From Diplodia intermedia (taxonomy: Eukaryota; Ascomycota; Dothideomycetes; Botryosphaeriales; Botryosphaeriaceae), in assembly GCA_021495925.1 (NCBI GenBank), contig JAKEKT010000090.1, forward strand, positions 62,001 through 126,000: a stretch of DNA of 64,000 nucleotides. Direction: 5' to 3'. Both the position numbers and the translations under genes were made by a program. Numbering within the stretch: position 1 is the stretch's first letter; each line of letters starts with the position of its first letter. Below, piece by piece: positions 49,651 through 60,040 of the stretch. Below the pieces are notes generated by a model. It was not told the origin of the DNA, ran no database searches, and saw nothing but the letters and a program-made list of their open reading frames with translations.

Positions 49651-51094
49651 TGTGGTAGAAGTCTGCAGTGCGAGCCTGGGAGAGTGCAGACACGGCAAGT
49701 CAGTCGTTTAAGTCTTCTTTTGCGAGCGACATCTGTTCCATCAAAGCTTGACAAAAATAGTGCGCAAATGTTGTGCTAAATGAATATTTGGGGGCCGACT
49801 TTGATGCTGCGAGACGTTACCCGTTTATGTGGATACATTTTACGGCGCTATGCATAGCAAATGGATGCCCTCAGGACTATCCCGCCTGGGTCGCAGATCA
49901 TTGACCACGAAATCCAATCATCAATGTCACTAATCCCGTTCTCAAGGTCGGCGCAAAAAGCTTGCACCAAATACATAACCATAGTCAGGAAATCGATTAA
50001 TTTTGGACGCTCCGCCCCCAAAGACGGTTGCCGATCGTTGATAGGCAGCGCCCAGCTTCACCATAATCATCGCGTTCAGACCACGAGGTAATCGAATCAT
50101 CACTATAGCGAGATTGTTGAGCCGGTACCTGGAATGTCGACTCCAAAACTCGTCACCTACCGTCAACTTCCAAAAAGTCACCGACATCTGAAGGGGAGCT
50201 CGTTGTAGAAACGTGGTATTCGCAACCGTCGTACCAGCGCATGTGGCACAGCAACTGGAGGCGGTGCCGGGAAGTTTGCAGATAAGGTCGAGTCATGGGC
50301 GGCAGGCATTGCTGTGACAGGTAGGCAAAGATCAGCACCCAGCCCTCGAATAAACGGCGGGCCATTCGGGGACCTCTTGGCGTGATAGGCAGCCAGAAAT
50401 AGCGCGGATGTCGCTATCACCAAACAACAAATGGTGAAATGCTGCGCATATTCATAACAGGCGACCGCTCTAGAGACGGGAAGAAGATACGAGAGGTTAA
50501 AGCTTCTTCTCTCTTCGGGTGTCCCCGTTAGCAACGCATAAGATCATTAAGTAGTGTATTAACGCCGATCACTATCGGATACTATCGCCGAAGTGCGTTC
50601 GAAATTCATAAAGCGTGCCGTGCTTATCGGCACTATTATCGCTTGATGTCGTTCGGTTCGGCGTTAATCTAGTTACATCTATTTCTTTTTCTCTCGGGTC
50701 GAGGCAACGGCGGCAAGTACCGTTACTCTCTTACTTATCGGGTGAAGGCTAATAGTCGTTAAAGCTATAATTAGTCATTCTACGCTACCGTTAATAAACT
50801 TCCTTCACCTCTAGCGATTCTAATTCCATCCGCACTCGAGCATTTCGACGTTGGCCGGGGAGGATTTAAGGTTGTAGATCAGTTCGGCGTGGGAGAAGCT
50901 TAAATCATGTGGGCCGGATTCGCAACGCCACCAACATCCAAGCCATGAGGCGAGCTGTTCGGCGGACGTCAACAACACTAATCACGAAACGAACCCGGAA
51001 ACCTCAACCCCCCCTCCCAAGAAGAAAAAAAAAACAACATTAAGAGGACATCAAGGGCGAAAGGGGTTGTCGTTGGACATTTTCGCGGGTTCGG
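49651..51094. other. intergenic region with a RIP-like patch
   Basis: No intact gene; the minus-strand open stretch at 50178-50534 lacks an ATG. About 50534-50830 is TA-enriched with few CA/TG, unlike its flanks, and has GCC(G)AT-type short inverted motifs; it looks like a mildly RIP-mutated repeat fragment. An A run lies at 51024-51033. Confidence 0.45.
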
Positions 51095-53100
51095 TCAGAA
51101 TCTACTCGACTTGTCGAAGAAGTTGTAGCACATCTGCAACGGCTCCAGCACCTTCACCAGCAGCTCCCCCCGCCAGTTCCCATCGTCCGCCGCATCGGTG
51201 CTCCTCCTCGCAGTCGTCGTCTTCCCCAAACACCACTTCACCGCGTCCGCAAACTCCGGCCCCGCATCGTCCGCCGCCTCCTCCTCCGCCCACTCCAGCG
51301 CCGCCGCCAGGTTCAGAAAGACGTTCCTCTTGCCGTCCGGCGCGACGTATCTCTTTTCTCTGTCGTGCGCGTCGAGCGTCTCGTTGAAGACCAGCTCGAG
51401 CAGCATGGTGCCCAGGAGCGCGAAGGTGGGTCCGGGCCGGGACGAGAGTTCGTGGGGCGAGCTGGTGTCGGCGAGGTGCTTGGAGATGTAGGGTTCTATA
51501 ACAGAGATGGCGTTGCTGTCGCCGCCGCTTTGGCGTGGGAAGACGATGTCCGACGTCGTCCAGGTGTTGCCGGTGAGCCACTGGGTGGAGTGGAGCTGGA
51601 GGTAGGATGAGGAGAGGGTCAGCGCGATGTAGAATCGCTGTTTGCGCGTGAGTTTGACGCCGAGGGAGCCGTCTATGAGGGAGCGCAGTGAAACCATTTC
51701 TCTCTGGTCGGTGGAGCACGGCGGCTGCAGCTTGGGGTATACGGCGAAGTGATGTTGGTCGTCTTTGAGAACGCCGAAGCAGGTGGGGTTCAGGGAAGAC
51801 ATTGAGTTGCATAGGTCTTTGATCTCTGCAGTCTCTTGCGTTCTAAGTAGAATGTCAGAGTCGTGCTTCGTATGATGTCTAGGGAGTAAGCTACTTACAC
51901 GTCACTGCTTGACTTTGGAGTTGAGGGAGTAGACGGAGGCATTTCGAATGCTACCTTTTTCCGTTCGGGTGCTGAATTTGTGCGTTTAGTATGTCCCGCC
52001 CTGTGAATGTATTAGCCTTAGTGCCGAAATCAGCCAGATTGTCGTACTGTTTCAACAAGCAAGATTGAGTTTTGCGTTTCTTTGCCCTGCCGAGAATGTT
52101 CAGGCCCGATTTGGATCCTCCATCCACTGGCTCATTGTAAGGCTGCTCCGGCTGCTCTTGGTGTACTATCTTGATTTGAGTCTCCCTTGAAATCCACAGC
52201 GGGGAAGGAGATGGTGTTCCGCCAAAATGAAGAGCATGTTGAAGTCGTAGTCTATTGGTTTGCGATGGCGTAGTAGTAACTGGACTGAATGCTTGACTTT
52301 GCACTTGCAAACCATAGCTTTGTTGAGTAGCGTGTACAGTCCGTCAGCATGCCGATGGAACTCGCAGAGCTTTGGGTCGACTTTGTTGCGGTCTGTTGAT
52401 ATCTGCCGGGCGCTTTCAAGGGCAGAACCTGCATCGCATCGATTCAATAGATCTTGTTGTTGGCGGTTGTATCTCGAGACTGTGCTCAGCAGTTCCTCAC
52501 GAGTCGATTGAGAAAGGCTGAATTTCAATTTGAGGTACTCATGCTTTACATGGGCTTTGACCATGTCTTTGCAGTCGGAGATTGACGTCTTCGCAACGAA
52601 TTAGCACCTCTCATCCGAACAAACAAGGTGTCTTACCTCTAATAGTAGGATTTCATGGAACCGCTTCTTGGTGAAGCCGAGTTCTTCACCAAGGTCTTCA
52701 AGGGCATCATTGAGCGCCACCATGGTCTCCAAATACTCATCACGGATAGATGGGAGACGTTTGTCCAATCTTTTGATCAGACCAGGTCTTTTCCAGACAG
52801 CACAACCAGGCTGGGCCAGAAGCTCGCTCAGAAGAGATTCCTCGTCATCGGGAATGAGAGGTACGAGGAGCTCTTTCAGATTCAGCTGATAGAAGGCATG
52901 CTGAACTCGGAGATCGTTGATGCATTTTCGGTACTCTTTCCGGACATTGCGCCATGTACCTGCAAGCTTGCTGGCCTGTTTTGTGCTGTCGATAGCGCTG
53001 CGAGCGATTAGAACAGTGCAGTAATGACTCGGAATACAGCATACCAGATTAGTAATGGGAAGGCGCCCAGGACGAGACCAGCAACTTCGATGCCGCTCAT
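51095..53100 (-). pseudogene. DUF7580-type protein gene, frameshifted
   Basis: Minus strand. Exon 1 53100-53045 (MSGIEVAGLVLGAFPLLI, the standard N terminus of this fungal family), intron 53044-52998, exon 2 52997-52637 (KQASKLAGTWRNVRKEYRKC ... RLPSIRDEYLETMVALND), intron 52636-52589, exon 3 from 52588. Near 52223-52227, in an ATTTT run, the frame breaks: the upstream frame runs to a stop, while the family-like continuation PSPLWISRETQIKI is one frame away. A later exon (51971-51899, PERKKVAFEMPPS) also does not join in phase with any donor I can find. The last exon (51842-51095) is a clean DUF7580 C-terminal half (EIKDLCNSM, LTRKQRFYIALTLSSSYLQL, FALLGTMLLELVFNE, AVKWCLG). DUF7580 proteins resemble incompatibility/NLR-associated proteins. 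Pseudogene, or an assembly error at the homopolymer. Confidence 0.75.
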
Positions 53101-53503
53101 ATTTCTGTCATGGTAGAGGCCTGCCGCCTAGTGTTGTGAAAAAGAATTGGTGCCCAGTGTGGGATTGTGGAAGCGTGTTCTTATCAGTCGGGGGTTGGTG
53201 TCAGCCTTGCATGGATGGTTTTCGCTGCGCGAATGCGCAATCGCGTATGTGACAAATTCTTCGGCTGCAGGTCAGCTGTGGGACCAATCGATAAGGGCAG
53301 TATGCTGACCAGGCTGGGGCTTGTGCAAGGCTGATTTCGCCTTGGTGTCACTTACGAGTCTGCCCTGCTTTCTTACTGGATAGCAGGCGCATCGGCCTCG
53401 TGCGGGGTATTGCCACCATTGCAGAGGCTGAGCCCTTCGATAAGGTGACGTTTCTGCTACGCTCGCTCTCCCGTTGCTTCTCAACAACTTACCTCTACTT
53501 GAA
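53101..53503. other. divergent intergenic region
   Basis: Shared upstream region between the DUF7580-type gene (minus) and the zinc-finger/ankyrin gene (plus). No ORF of interest. Confidence 0.5.
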
Positions 53504-55646
53504 ATGGATCTCTCAGTTTATTCCCGGCGCTGCCTAGATGGGTTCAACCGGCTTCGGGCCAAGACGGTGCCAACAGATGGGCAAAGTGACCTTCACAGTG
53601 ATATCAGTGGGGAGCTTGGGCGGTTCAGGATTTGGGCCGAGAACATTGGAGCCTTACAGAATGCCCAAGAACAGAGCTCCCTGAACCATCGTCTGAGGGA
53701 TTGCGAACCTGTCCTCCACCAGATAAAAGACATTCTGAATGAACTCGACGACACACTCCAGGAGCGTAAGTCGTAAACACTGAGCAGATCTGGATCTACC
53801 GGACATAAGTTGACGTCATGTATTAGTGGTCAATGAATGCACGGATGGAGACGGCGCCTCATTGCAGGTTGATAGTGCGACCGGCCCCAGCAATGAGATC
53901 GAAGAGCTCCTGGACTCTATCAGGGACTGCACATCGAGCCTCTTCAAGATATCGGTGATCCTTCGTAACGCAACGCCGAGGGATCGTTACAAACGAGCAG
54001 AGCTGGTCGGTGGAGACGAGTTCAACGATCAGTTCGATATCGCTCACGTGCAGCAAAAGTTCCCAAAGATTGGAGAAAGCCCTTGGCTGGCTGCACGACT
54101 TGGCCGGTGTATAGCTAAGCGCCGAAAGTATCTGCGTTATTGCAGAGACCACCGTGCAAAGCTTTCGCGCCCTTTGGAGGCACGGCATGCAGATGTTGAG
54201 GCAGTTGAGAAGAAGAAAAGAGGCCATGATGCCGTAGAGGAACCGTCGACCGAAAGACATGTGGTATCAAGACCAGAGAGCGGATTTGCTCCGACCAGTG
54301 CATCAACTTTGCAGCCTGACGCTGTCATGCCTTTCGATGACCAGGCGATCGAGACGCAGTCGCAGACGTCCGCAACCACCACGATAGTTCATCAAGACTC
54401 AAACAGCGCTCTCAGCGTGCGCCCACTAGTAGACGTTTCCGACGGCCATTTTGATTTCGAATGTCCATATTGCTGGAGCATTCAACATATCAAAAACCAG
54501 CGCACTTGGAAGTAAGTGTAATTACCAAACAAGTGCCAATCACGACGGATCTGACATGTTCTCAGAAAGCACGTTTTCTCGGACCTGCGTGCCTACGTTT
54601 GCACGTTTGAGCACTGTTCCGACATGATGTTTGCGGATTCCTACTCTTGGGTTGCCCATGAATTCGACAACCACCGGCAGGAGTGGAGTTGCCAGCTTTG
54701 TCACAACACCTACACATCCGAGAATGAGTTCCAAAAGCACGTCACTTCCAAACACAGTATGAAAGCTTCCTCAACGCAATTAACCGCTTTGACAAGAGCT
54801 GCTCTGCATCAAAAGGAGGAAGTCGGCGCGGGAGAATGCCCATTTTGCGATGAATGGGAAAACGCTCTTCGCAGCGTGAATGAGCACATACCGGAGGATC
54901 AACCGGTTCTTGCCCCACGACGGCAGTACCGAAGACATGTGGCGCACCATATGGAAAACCTTGCTCTTTTTGCAATCACACCACATATGGCAGAATCTGA
55001 CGAGGAGGCACTGTGTGGGAGCAACGAGGCTGCCTTCCATGAGCTCGATGGTCACTCGAAACATAAAGGCGAGCGACACTTCGCCACACTACTCGACGAC
55101 GAAGAAACTGAAGAAACACCCCTTCATTTCGCTGCTGCGAACGGTCTGTTCGAGGATGTCAAGCTTCTGCTGGACGGAGGAGAGGACCCAAACTCTCTCA
55201 ATGCTGCTGGCACCACAGCAGTTGAGCTTGCAGAATATGAAGGCCACCACGAGATTGCGAGTTATCTGTACAAGCGAGGGGCCCGGAAGCACAACGTGCA
55301 GCGCAAAGCCTGCCTACGCTGCAAACTTACCAGAGACCTCTGCGTCGGAGGAGATCCATGTATCCGTTGCACAAAAGCACACAATCGCTCGTGGCAGATC
55401 CCATGCACGAGTGTGGATATCAAGGACATGGGTGGTTTTGTGAATAGTTCTCTTTTCGACGCCCCGTCTGGATACAATCCACAACAGTACGAGAGCTTCA
55501 CAACACCTGAATATCCATCCACGCCAATCAAATTCCACCTTGGTTCTGGCCCGAGCCTTGTTATCATGGTCCAGAAATCTCCTGTAAGCGATGACGACAG
55601 TCTCAGGGTCTCATGGAACGAACGCATCTATGATGGGAGTTTGTGA
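53504..55646 (+). CDS. C2H2 zinc finger-ankyrin-zinc cluster protein, truncated to 675 aa
   Basis: Exons 53504-53765, 53827-54511, 54566-55646; introns 61 and 54 nt with GTAAGT donors and TTAG/TCAG acceptors; the frame closes. N-terminal ~160 residues are helical (RRCLDGFNRLRAK, EIEELLDSIRDCTSSLFKIS). A Cys/His-rich block follows (FECPYCWSI, WKKHVFSDLRAYVC, WSCQLCHNTYTSENEFQKH, ECPFCDEWENAL), typical of fungal tandem C2H2 proteins. Then come two ankyrin-like repeats (ETPLHFAAANGLFEDVKLLL, GTTAVELAEYEGHHEIASYL) and a zinc-cluster-like motif (CLRCKLTRDLCVGGDPCIRC). It ends at TGA 55644-55646, but homologous-looking sequence continues beyond it (next entry), so this is probably the 5' two-thirds of a larger gene. 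Possible nuclear regulator or incompatibility-type protein; unproven. The truncated form could still be expressed. Confidence 0.7.
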
Positions 55647-56577
55647 GAGTTCAGCATCCCCCGCACCGAGACTTGGATTACCAAACCCGGTGAGCCCTTG
55701 CGTCCCAAAATAGCAGAGTATATCAAAAGTGCGTGGACAATGAGACGGTAAATTTTCACCTCGAAATGACGAGGACTGGACTAAGGTCCCTTCACATCTT
55801 CAACATTCTCAGATTAGTAGGGCGTTACTACAGGAAAACCAACGAAACAATCCTTAGGAAAGCTCTTTGTCTCTGTATGGCTTTCAGCCTTGTAGGGCGA
55901 CCTACACTGATGGAAAGAGACAGCATCGGAGAAAATACGGAGGGTCGAGTCACCATACCAGATAGCCATTACTACGGAGAAACTCTGGCACCTGGCATCA
56001 TCGACAAAGCCATCAAGTATGAGCTCACTGCTTTATGGCGGTCTTACCACTACGAAGTACTCGAGGAGCTGTCTTCGCTTTTCGCCTCTGTCTACTCAGG
56101 CGACAGACTCAGAAACTGGCCCGCTATCTTCACTGTCACAACGACGCTCCTCATGGTATGGGAGAGGATGCAATACGAATTCCGCAGGAAAGATACCACC
56201 AAAGGGGAAGAATTATGTGCAGAGATGGGGCGGATTGCCGTGCCTGTTCTCACTGGCCTTGTTCAAGCCATCTCGCAAAAGCTCCCTTCCTTCACGGAAT
56301 GGGATACCAAGAAGCACCAACATCTGCTTGGGTCAAACGAAGCTACGAACTACTTGATGACGGAAATTGGCTTGTTTGTCAAGGATTACAGTAAGTTGAA
56401 GAGCCTTCTTGCCTCGGTCAGAACTATTTAACCAACCTTTCTTCAGAGGCATACCTTCACAGCTTCGCCGTCGCGGAATACGACCCGAAAAATCCAGCCT
56501 GCTTTGACCTGAAATTCGTGTCTCGCATCCTACTGCGGACCTCGTCACCTCCCATCTCAGCGGAAGAAAAAGCATGA
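55647..56577 (+). pseudogene. detached 3' part of the zinc finger-ankyrin gene
   Basis: Directly after the TGA the same frame continues in a coherent way (EFSIPRTETWITKPGEPLRP, AEYIKS) to about 55730. There one base appears to be missing, because the frame DNETVNFHLEMTRTGLRSL starts in the next register and stays open to 56390. Then a normal intron (56391-56446, GTAAGT...TTCAG) and a last exon (AYLHSFAVAEYDPKNPACFD) ending at TGA 56575-56577. So one stop codon and one frameshift separate an otherwise well-kept ~300-residue C-terminal domain from its N-terminal part. The domain is helical (LRKALCLCMAFSLVG, NWPAIFTVTTTLLMVWERMQ) and of unknown function. It is known to me as following a zinc-cluster motif in other fungal proteins. 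Confidence 0.75.
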
Positions 56578-57029
56578 CGGTAATTTCCCTCCTTTGTTCC
56601 AGTTGACAACGACTATCTTCCCCTCACACGAGAGAAAACGTGCTGTCAGCTCCTCCCCAGCGCGATTGGGTTGATCGCCGGCCGCCCTCGCCATCGGGAT
56701 ACCGAAAGACGCAATGCGCCGCACTTTTTTCGCGTGCACCTCATCAACACCACGCATCACGTCATCCACAACCCCGAACCACCTCATAGGCCCATTCGCA
56801 ATTTCTTTTCCTCTCGACTGGTCGATGGCTGCGATAAGGAAAACAACCGCTCGGCGACGCACGCCTGCCGATCCGCCGCGGCGCATTGGGTAGAAAGTGT
56901 TTGCGATGCGCACGGCGACGATCGAGCTTAATGGGCGCTGGGATGGCGGGATGATGCATGTTCATGGGAGGCATACTTAAAAAGGGCGGCCCAGAACGTC
57001 GGGCGCAAGAACCGCACCCGCACGCTTCC
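56578..57029. other. intergenic, promoter side of the symporter gene
   Basis: Upstream region of the DUR3-type gene. In-frame ATGs at 56958 and 56964 precede the chosen start at 57030. No other gene or motif is supported. Confidence 0.5.
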
Positions 57030-59656
57030 ATGGATACATACGCGATGGCTGTGGATATCCTGGCCAGAGATGATGGCTCCAGCGGCGAGGCTCTCGCGCC
57101 TCCGCTTTCGCAGGCCGTGGGGTACGTCGTTGTTGTGGTGGTGGGGTTGATCATCGCTTTTGGTACGTCTGGGCCACTTGCAGCATAGGACGGCGATGGA
57201 CTGACTGCTTCGAAGGCATGGTTTTCGTGACGAAGATTTTGAAGAAGACTGTCGGCGAGGACAACAAGAAGACGGAAGTGTTCATGACAGCCAACCGTTC
57301 CGTGACTCGGGGCCTTACCTCCTCCGCTGTCATCTCAGTAAGTCTCACAACACCGAAAATTGCAAGGTCAGATGCTGACGACGAGTGCAGTCCTGGCTCT
57401 GGAGCACGGCGATGCTCGGGTCGTCGCTGGTCGGGTACCAGTACGGTGTTTCCGGCCCGTTCTGGTTCGCGGCCGGATGCAGCCCGATGATTGTGTTCTT
57501 CGCTCTGCTGGGAATCTCCTGCAAGAGAAAGATTCCCGAAGCGCACACGTTGCTCGAGATCATCAGGATCCGTTACGGTGGGTTTTGTAAGGCCACGGCA
57601 AGCAGCTTCGATGTTGACATGCGCAGGAAACATCGCCCATGTCGTTTACATGGTACTCTGCCTGCTGAACAACCTTTTTGCCTGCGCAAACATGCTGCTG
57701 GGCGCTTCTGCCGTCATCACTGCCATGTAAGCGATCCTCTTGCCTCCATGGAGCTCCGCTGGAAAGAACACTGACATCTCCCAGGACCGGCATGCATGTC
57801 ATCGCGGCAACCTTTCTTCTCCCCGTCGGCGTCGGGCTGTACACATTCGTCGGCGGCATCAAAGCAACGTAACGCCCCATCAGACCCCGGAACGAATGAC
57901 CTTCCCGGCAAAAGACGTACTGACACCCGCTCGCACCAGCTTTTTGACCGACTACCTCCACACATTCACCATCCTCATCATCCTCTGCTTCTTCACCGTC
58001 AAAGCCTTCACCGTCGAAGAAATCGGCTCCCTCTCCAACCTCTTCGACATCTTCCAACAAGCCGGGATCCGCCACCCTGTCTCCGGAAACCACGATGGCT
58101 CGTACCTCACCATGACCTCCAAAGGCGTAAGGGCCCCCTCCACCCAACGACTTCCCAGTACCGCATGCAGCTCACACAGACCGCCACCACAGGGCATCCT
58201 CTTCGGCATCATCCACATCTGCGCCAACTTCGGCCTCGTAATCGTAAGCCCTTCTCACTCCCTCCTCCCCCGCCCCACCAGCCTCCCCGTCCGCTAACCA
58301 CGCGCAACGCAGATGGACACCAGCTTCTTCATCAAAGCCTTCGCCGCCTCCCCCTCCGCCGTGGTCCCCGGCTACGTCATCGGCGGCACCGCCTACTTCG
58401 CCATCCCGTGGGCCATCGGCACGCTCGCCTCCGCCATCGTCCTCGGGCTCGAGACGACCTCGCCCCTCTCCCCCACCTACCCGCGGCGCATGACATCGAC
58501 CGAGGTCTCCGGCGGCCTCGTGCTGCCCTACGCCTTCATGGCGATCGCAGGCCGCGGCGCGGGCGCCTTCTGCGTGCTGCTCATCACCTTCATGGCCGTC
58601 ACCTCCACCCTCTCCGCGCAGGTCATGGCCGTCGCCAGCATCCTGGCGTTCGACGTGTACCGCACCTACGCCAACCCGCGCGCCACCGACGCCGACGTCA
58701 TCCGCGCCTCGCACGCCGGCGTCGTCGCGTTTGCCGTCGTCGCGGCGGCCTTCAGCACGCTGCTGCACGCCGTCGGCATCGATCTCGGGTGGACGCTGTA
58801 CATGCTCGGCATCGTCACGTGCCCGGGCATCTTCCCGACCGCGCTCGCGGTGCTGTGGCGCGGGCAGAGCCGCGCTGCCGCTGTCGGGGCCCCTGTGCTG
58901 GGGATGGCGACGGGGGTTGCGGTGTGGCTGGGGACTGCGTATGCGTTTGAGGGGGAGATCAGCATCGCGTCGACGGGCGCGACGCTGCCGTGTATGTATG
59001 GCACTGTGGCGGCGACGGTGGCGCCGCTGCCGTATTCGCTTGCTATCACGGCGGCGACGGGCGGGCAGGGGTGGGAGTGGAGCGCGTTCGGGAGGGAGAG
59101 GTTGGCGTTTGAGGTCGAGATGGGGGGGAGGGATGCGGAGTTGGAGAGGGAGGTGCTGGAGGGGGAGGGGGAGGAGGCGAAGGCGAGGTTGAAGAGGTGG
59201 GGGCGCGTCGCGGCGGTGTGGGCGGCGGCGACGTTTTTGGGGCATTGGGTGTTGTGGCCGTTGCCCATGTATGCGGCGAGGTATGTGTTTGGGGAGAAGG
59301 TGAGTGTTTTCTTTTTCTTTTTTCGTTGTGGCAGGTCACCACTTGGATTTTGATGAGCTGACATTGGCGCACGGCAGTTTTTCGCGGCGTGGCTTGTCGT
59401 GGCTATCGTCTGGCTGTGGGGGACGCTGCTGGTTGCGGGATTTTACCCGCTGGTCGACGGCCGTGACCAGATCGTGGCTGTGTGGAGGGGCCTACGATCA
59501 GGTTCTGGGACGAAGTCGGGCAAGGATAACATCGGCAGTTCGACGTCGGCCAGCGATGGTGAAGGCAATGGGTCGACAACGCAGCAATCGCCGGGGATAA
59601 CGAAAGATGAGAGCTCACTTGACGTCATTGCGAAGGCTGAGGCGTTGGAAAAGTAA
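57030..59656 (+). CDS. dur3: DUR3-type urea/polyamine sodium:solute symporter, 709 aa
   Basis: Nine exons: 57030-57162, 57216-57337, 57391-57577, 57627-57726, 57785-57868, 57940-58126, 58193-58243, 58313-59299, 59378-59656. All introns are GT-AG and short (49-78 nt), and the joined length is an exact multiple of three, which strongly supports the model. About 15 membrane helices, starting with AVGYVVVVVVGLIIAF. Family landmarks include LTSSAVIS-SWLWSTAMLGSS, VSGPFWFAAGCSPMIVFFALL, AHTLLEIIRIRYG, TDYLHTFTILIILCFF, TSKGGILFGIIHI and the TST(E)VSGGLVLPY/TSTLSAQVMAVASILAFD segment. Solute:sodium symporters of this branch import urea, and in yeasts polyamines, at the plasma membrane; fungal members are normally induced by nitrogen limitation. 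The start at 57030 gives a usual N terminus. The C-terminal tail is hydrophilic and Ser/Gly-rich. Ends only ~225 bp from a RIP-mutated island. Confidence 0.92.
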
Positions 59657-59879
59657 TCAGCAAAAGGCATTGGAGATCATTTGTAAGGAACGCGACACAC
59701 GGCTTCCCCGCAGAACAGGGGTTTGCAGCAGCGAGATGGAGTTGATGAACGGAAGAAGACGGACAGTCTGGATCGAACGCGGGCCAGATTCGGCAGGCCA
59801 AGCAGGCCAAGCATTGGAGAGCAGCCAATGAGCAGCGCGGCGGCCAACTGCCGAAAGCTTGCACTACGGGCGATCCGCG
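59657..59879. other. 3' flank of the symporter gene
   Basis: Normal-composition sequence containing the terminator region of the symporter gene. No gene. Composition changes sharply at about 59880. Confidence 0.6.
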
Positions 59880-59919
59880 CACGTTATAACGTGTAAGGAA
59901 TGCACGTTGTAACGTGCAT
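59880..59919. repeat. paired palindromes at the edge of the RIP island
   Basis: A perfect 14-bp palindrome CACGTTATAACGTG (59880-59893) is followed six bases later by ATGCACGTT-GT-AACGTGCAT (59900-59919; 9-bp arms, 2-bp loop). Both share the core ACGTTRTAACGT. They sit exactly where normal genic sequence gives way to TA-rich DNA. Confidence 0.85.
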
Positions 59920-59937
59920 GTTACATTATCGTTTTAT

Positions 59938-60040
59938 ACGTTGTTTCGTGTCTACTACACGTTATATTATGTTTCTACTATACGTTATTTCGTGTTTATT
60001 ATACGTTTCTACTACACGTTATTTCGTATTTATAGTACGT
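59938..60040. repeat. five degenerate tandem copies of a ~21-bp unit
   Basis: Units start ACGTTRTTTCGTGT or a variant at 59938, 59959, 59982, 60003 (short) and 60016, spaced 21, 23, 21 and 13 bp. They share the ACGTT core with the adjacent palindromes, so both may belong to one terminal or subterminal repeat structure. Confidence 0.75.

Noticed and set aside
50178..50534. 118-codon minus-strand ORF with one hydrophobic segment
   Set aside because: Opens at TTG, ends in low-complexity sequence, and lies next to a decayed repeat patch.
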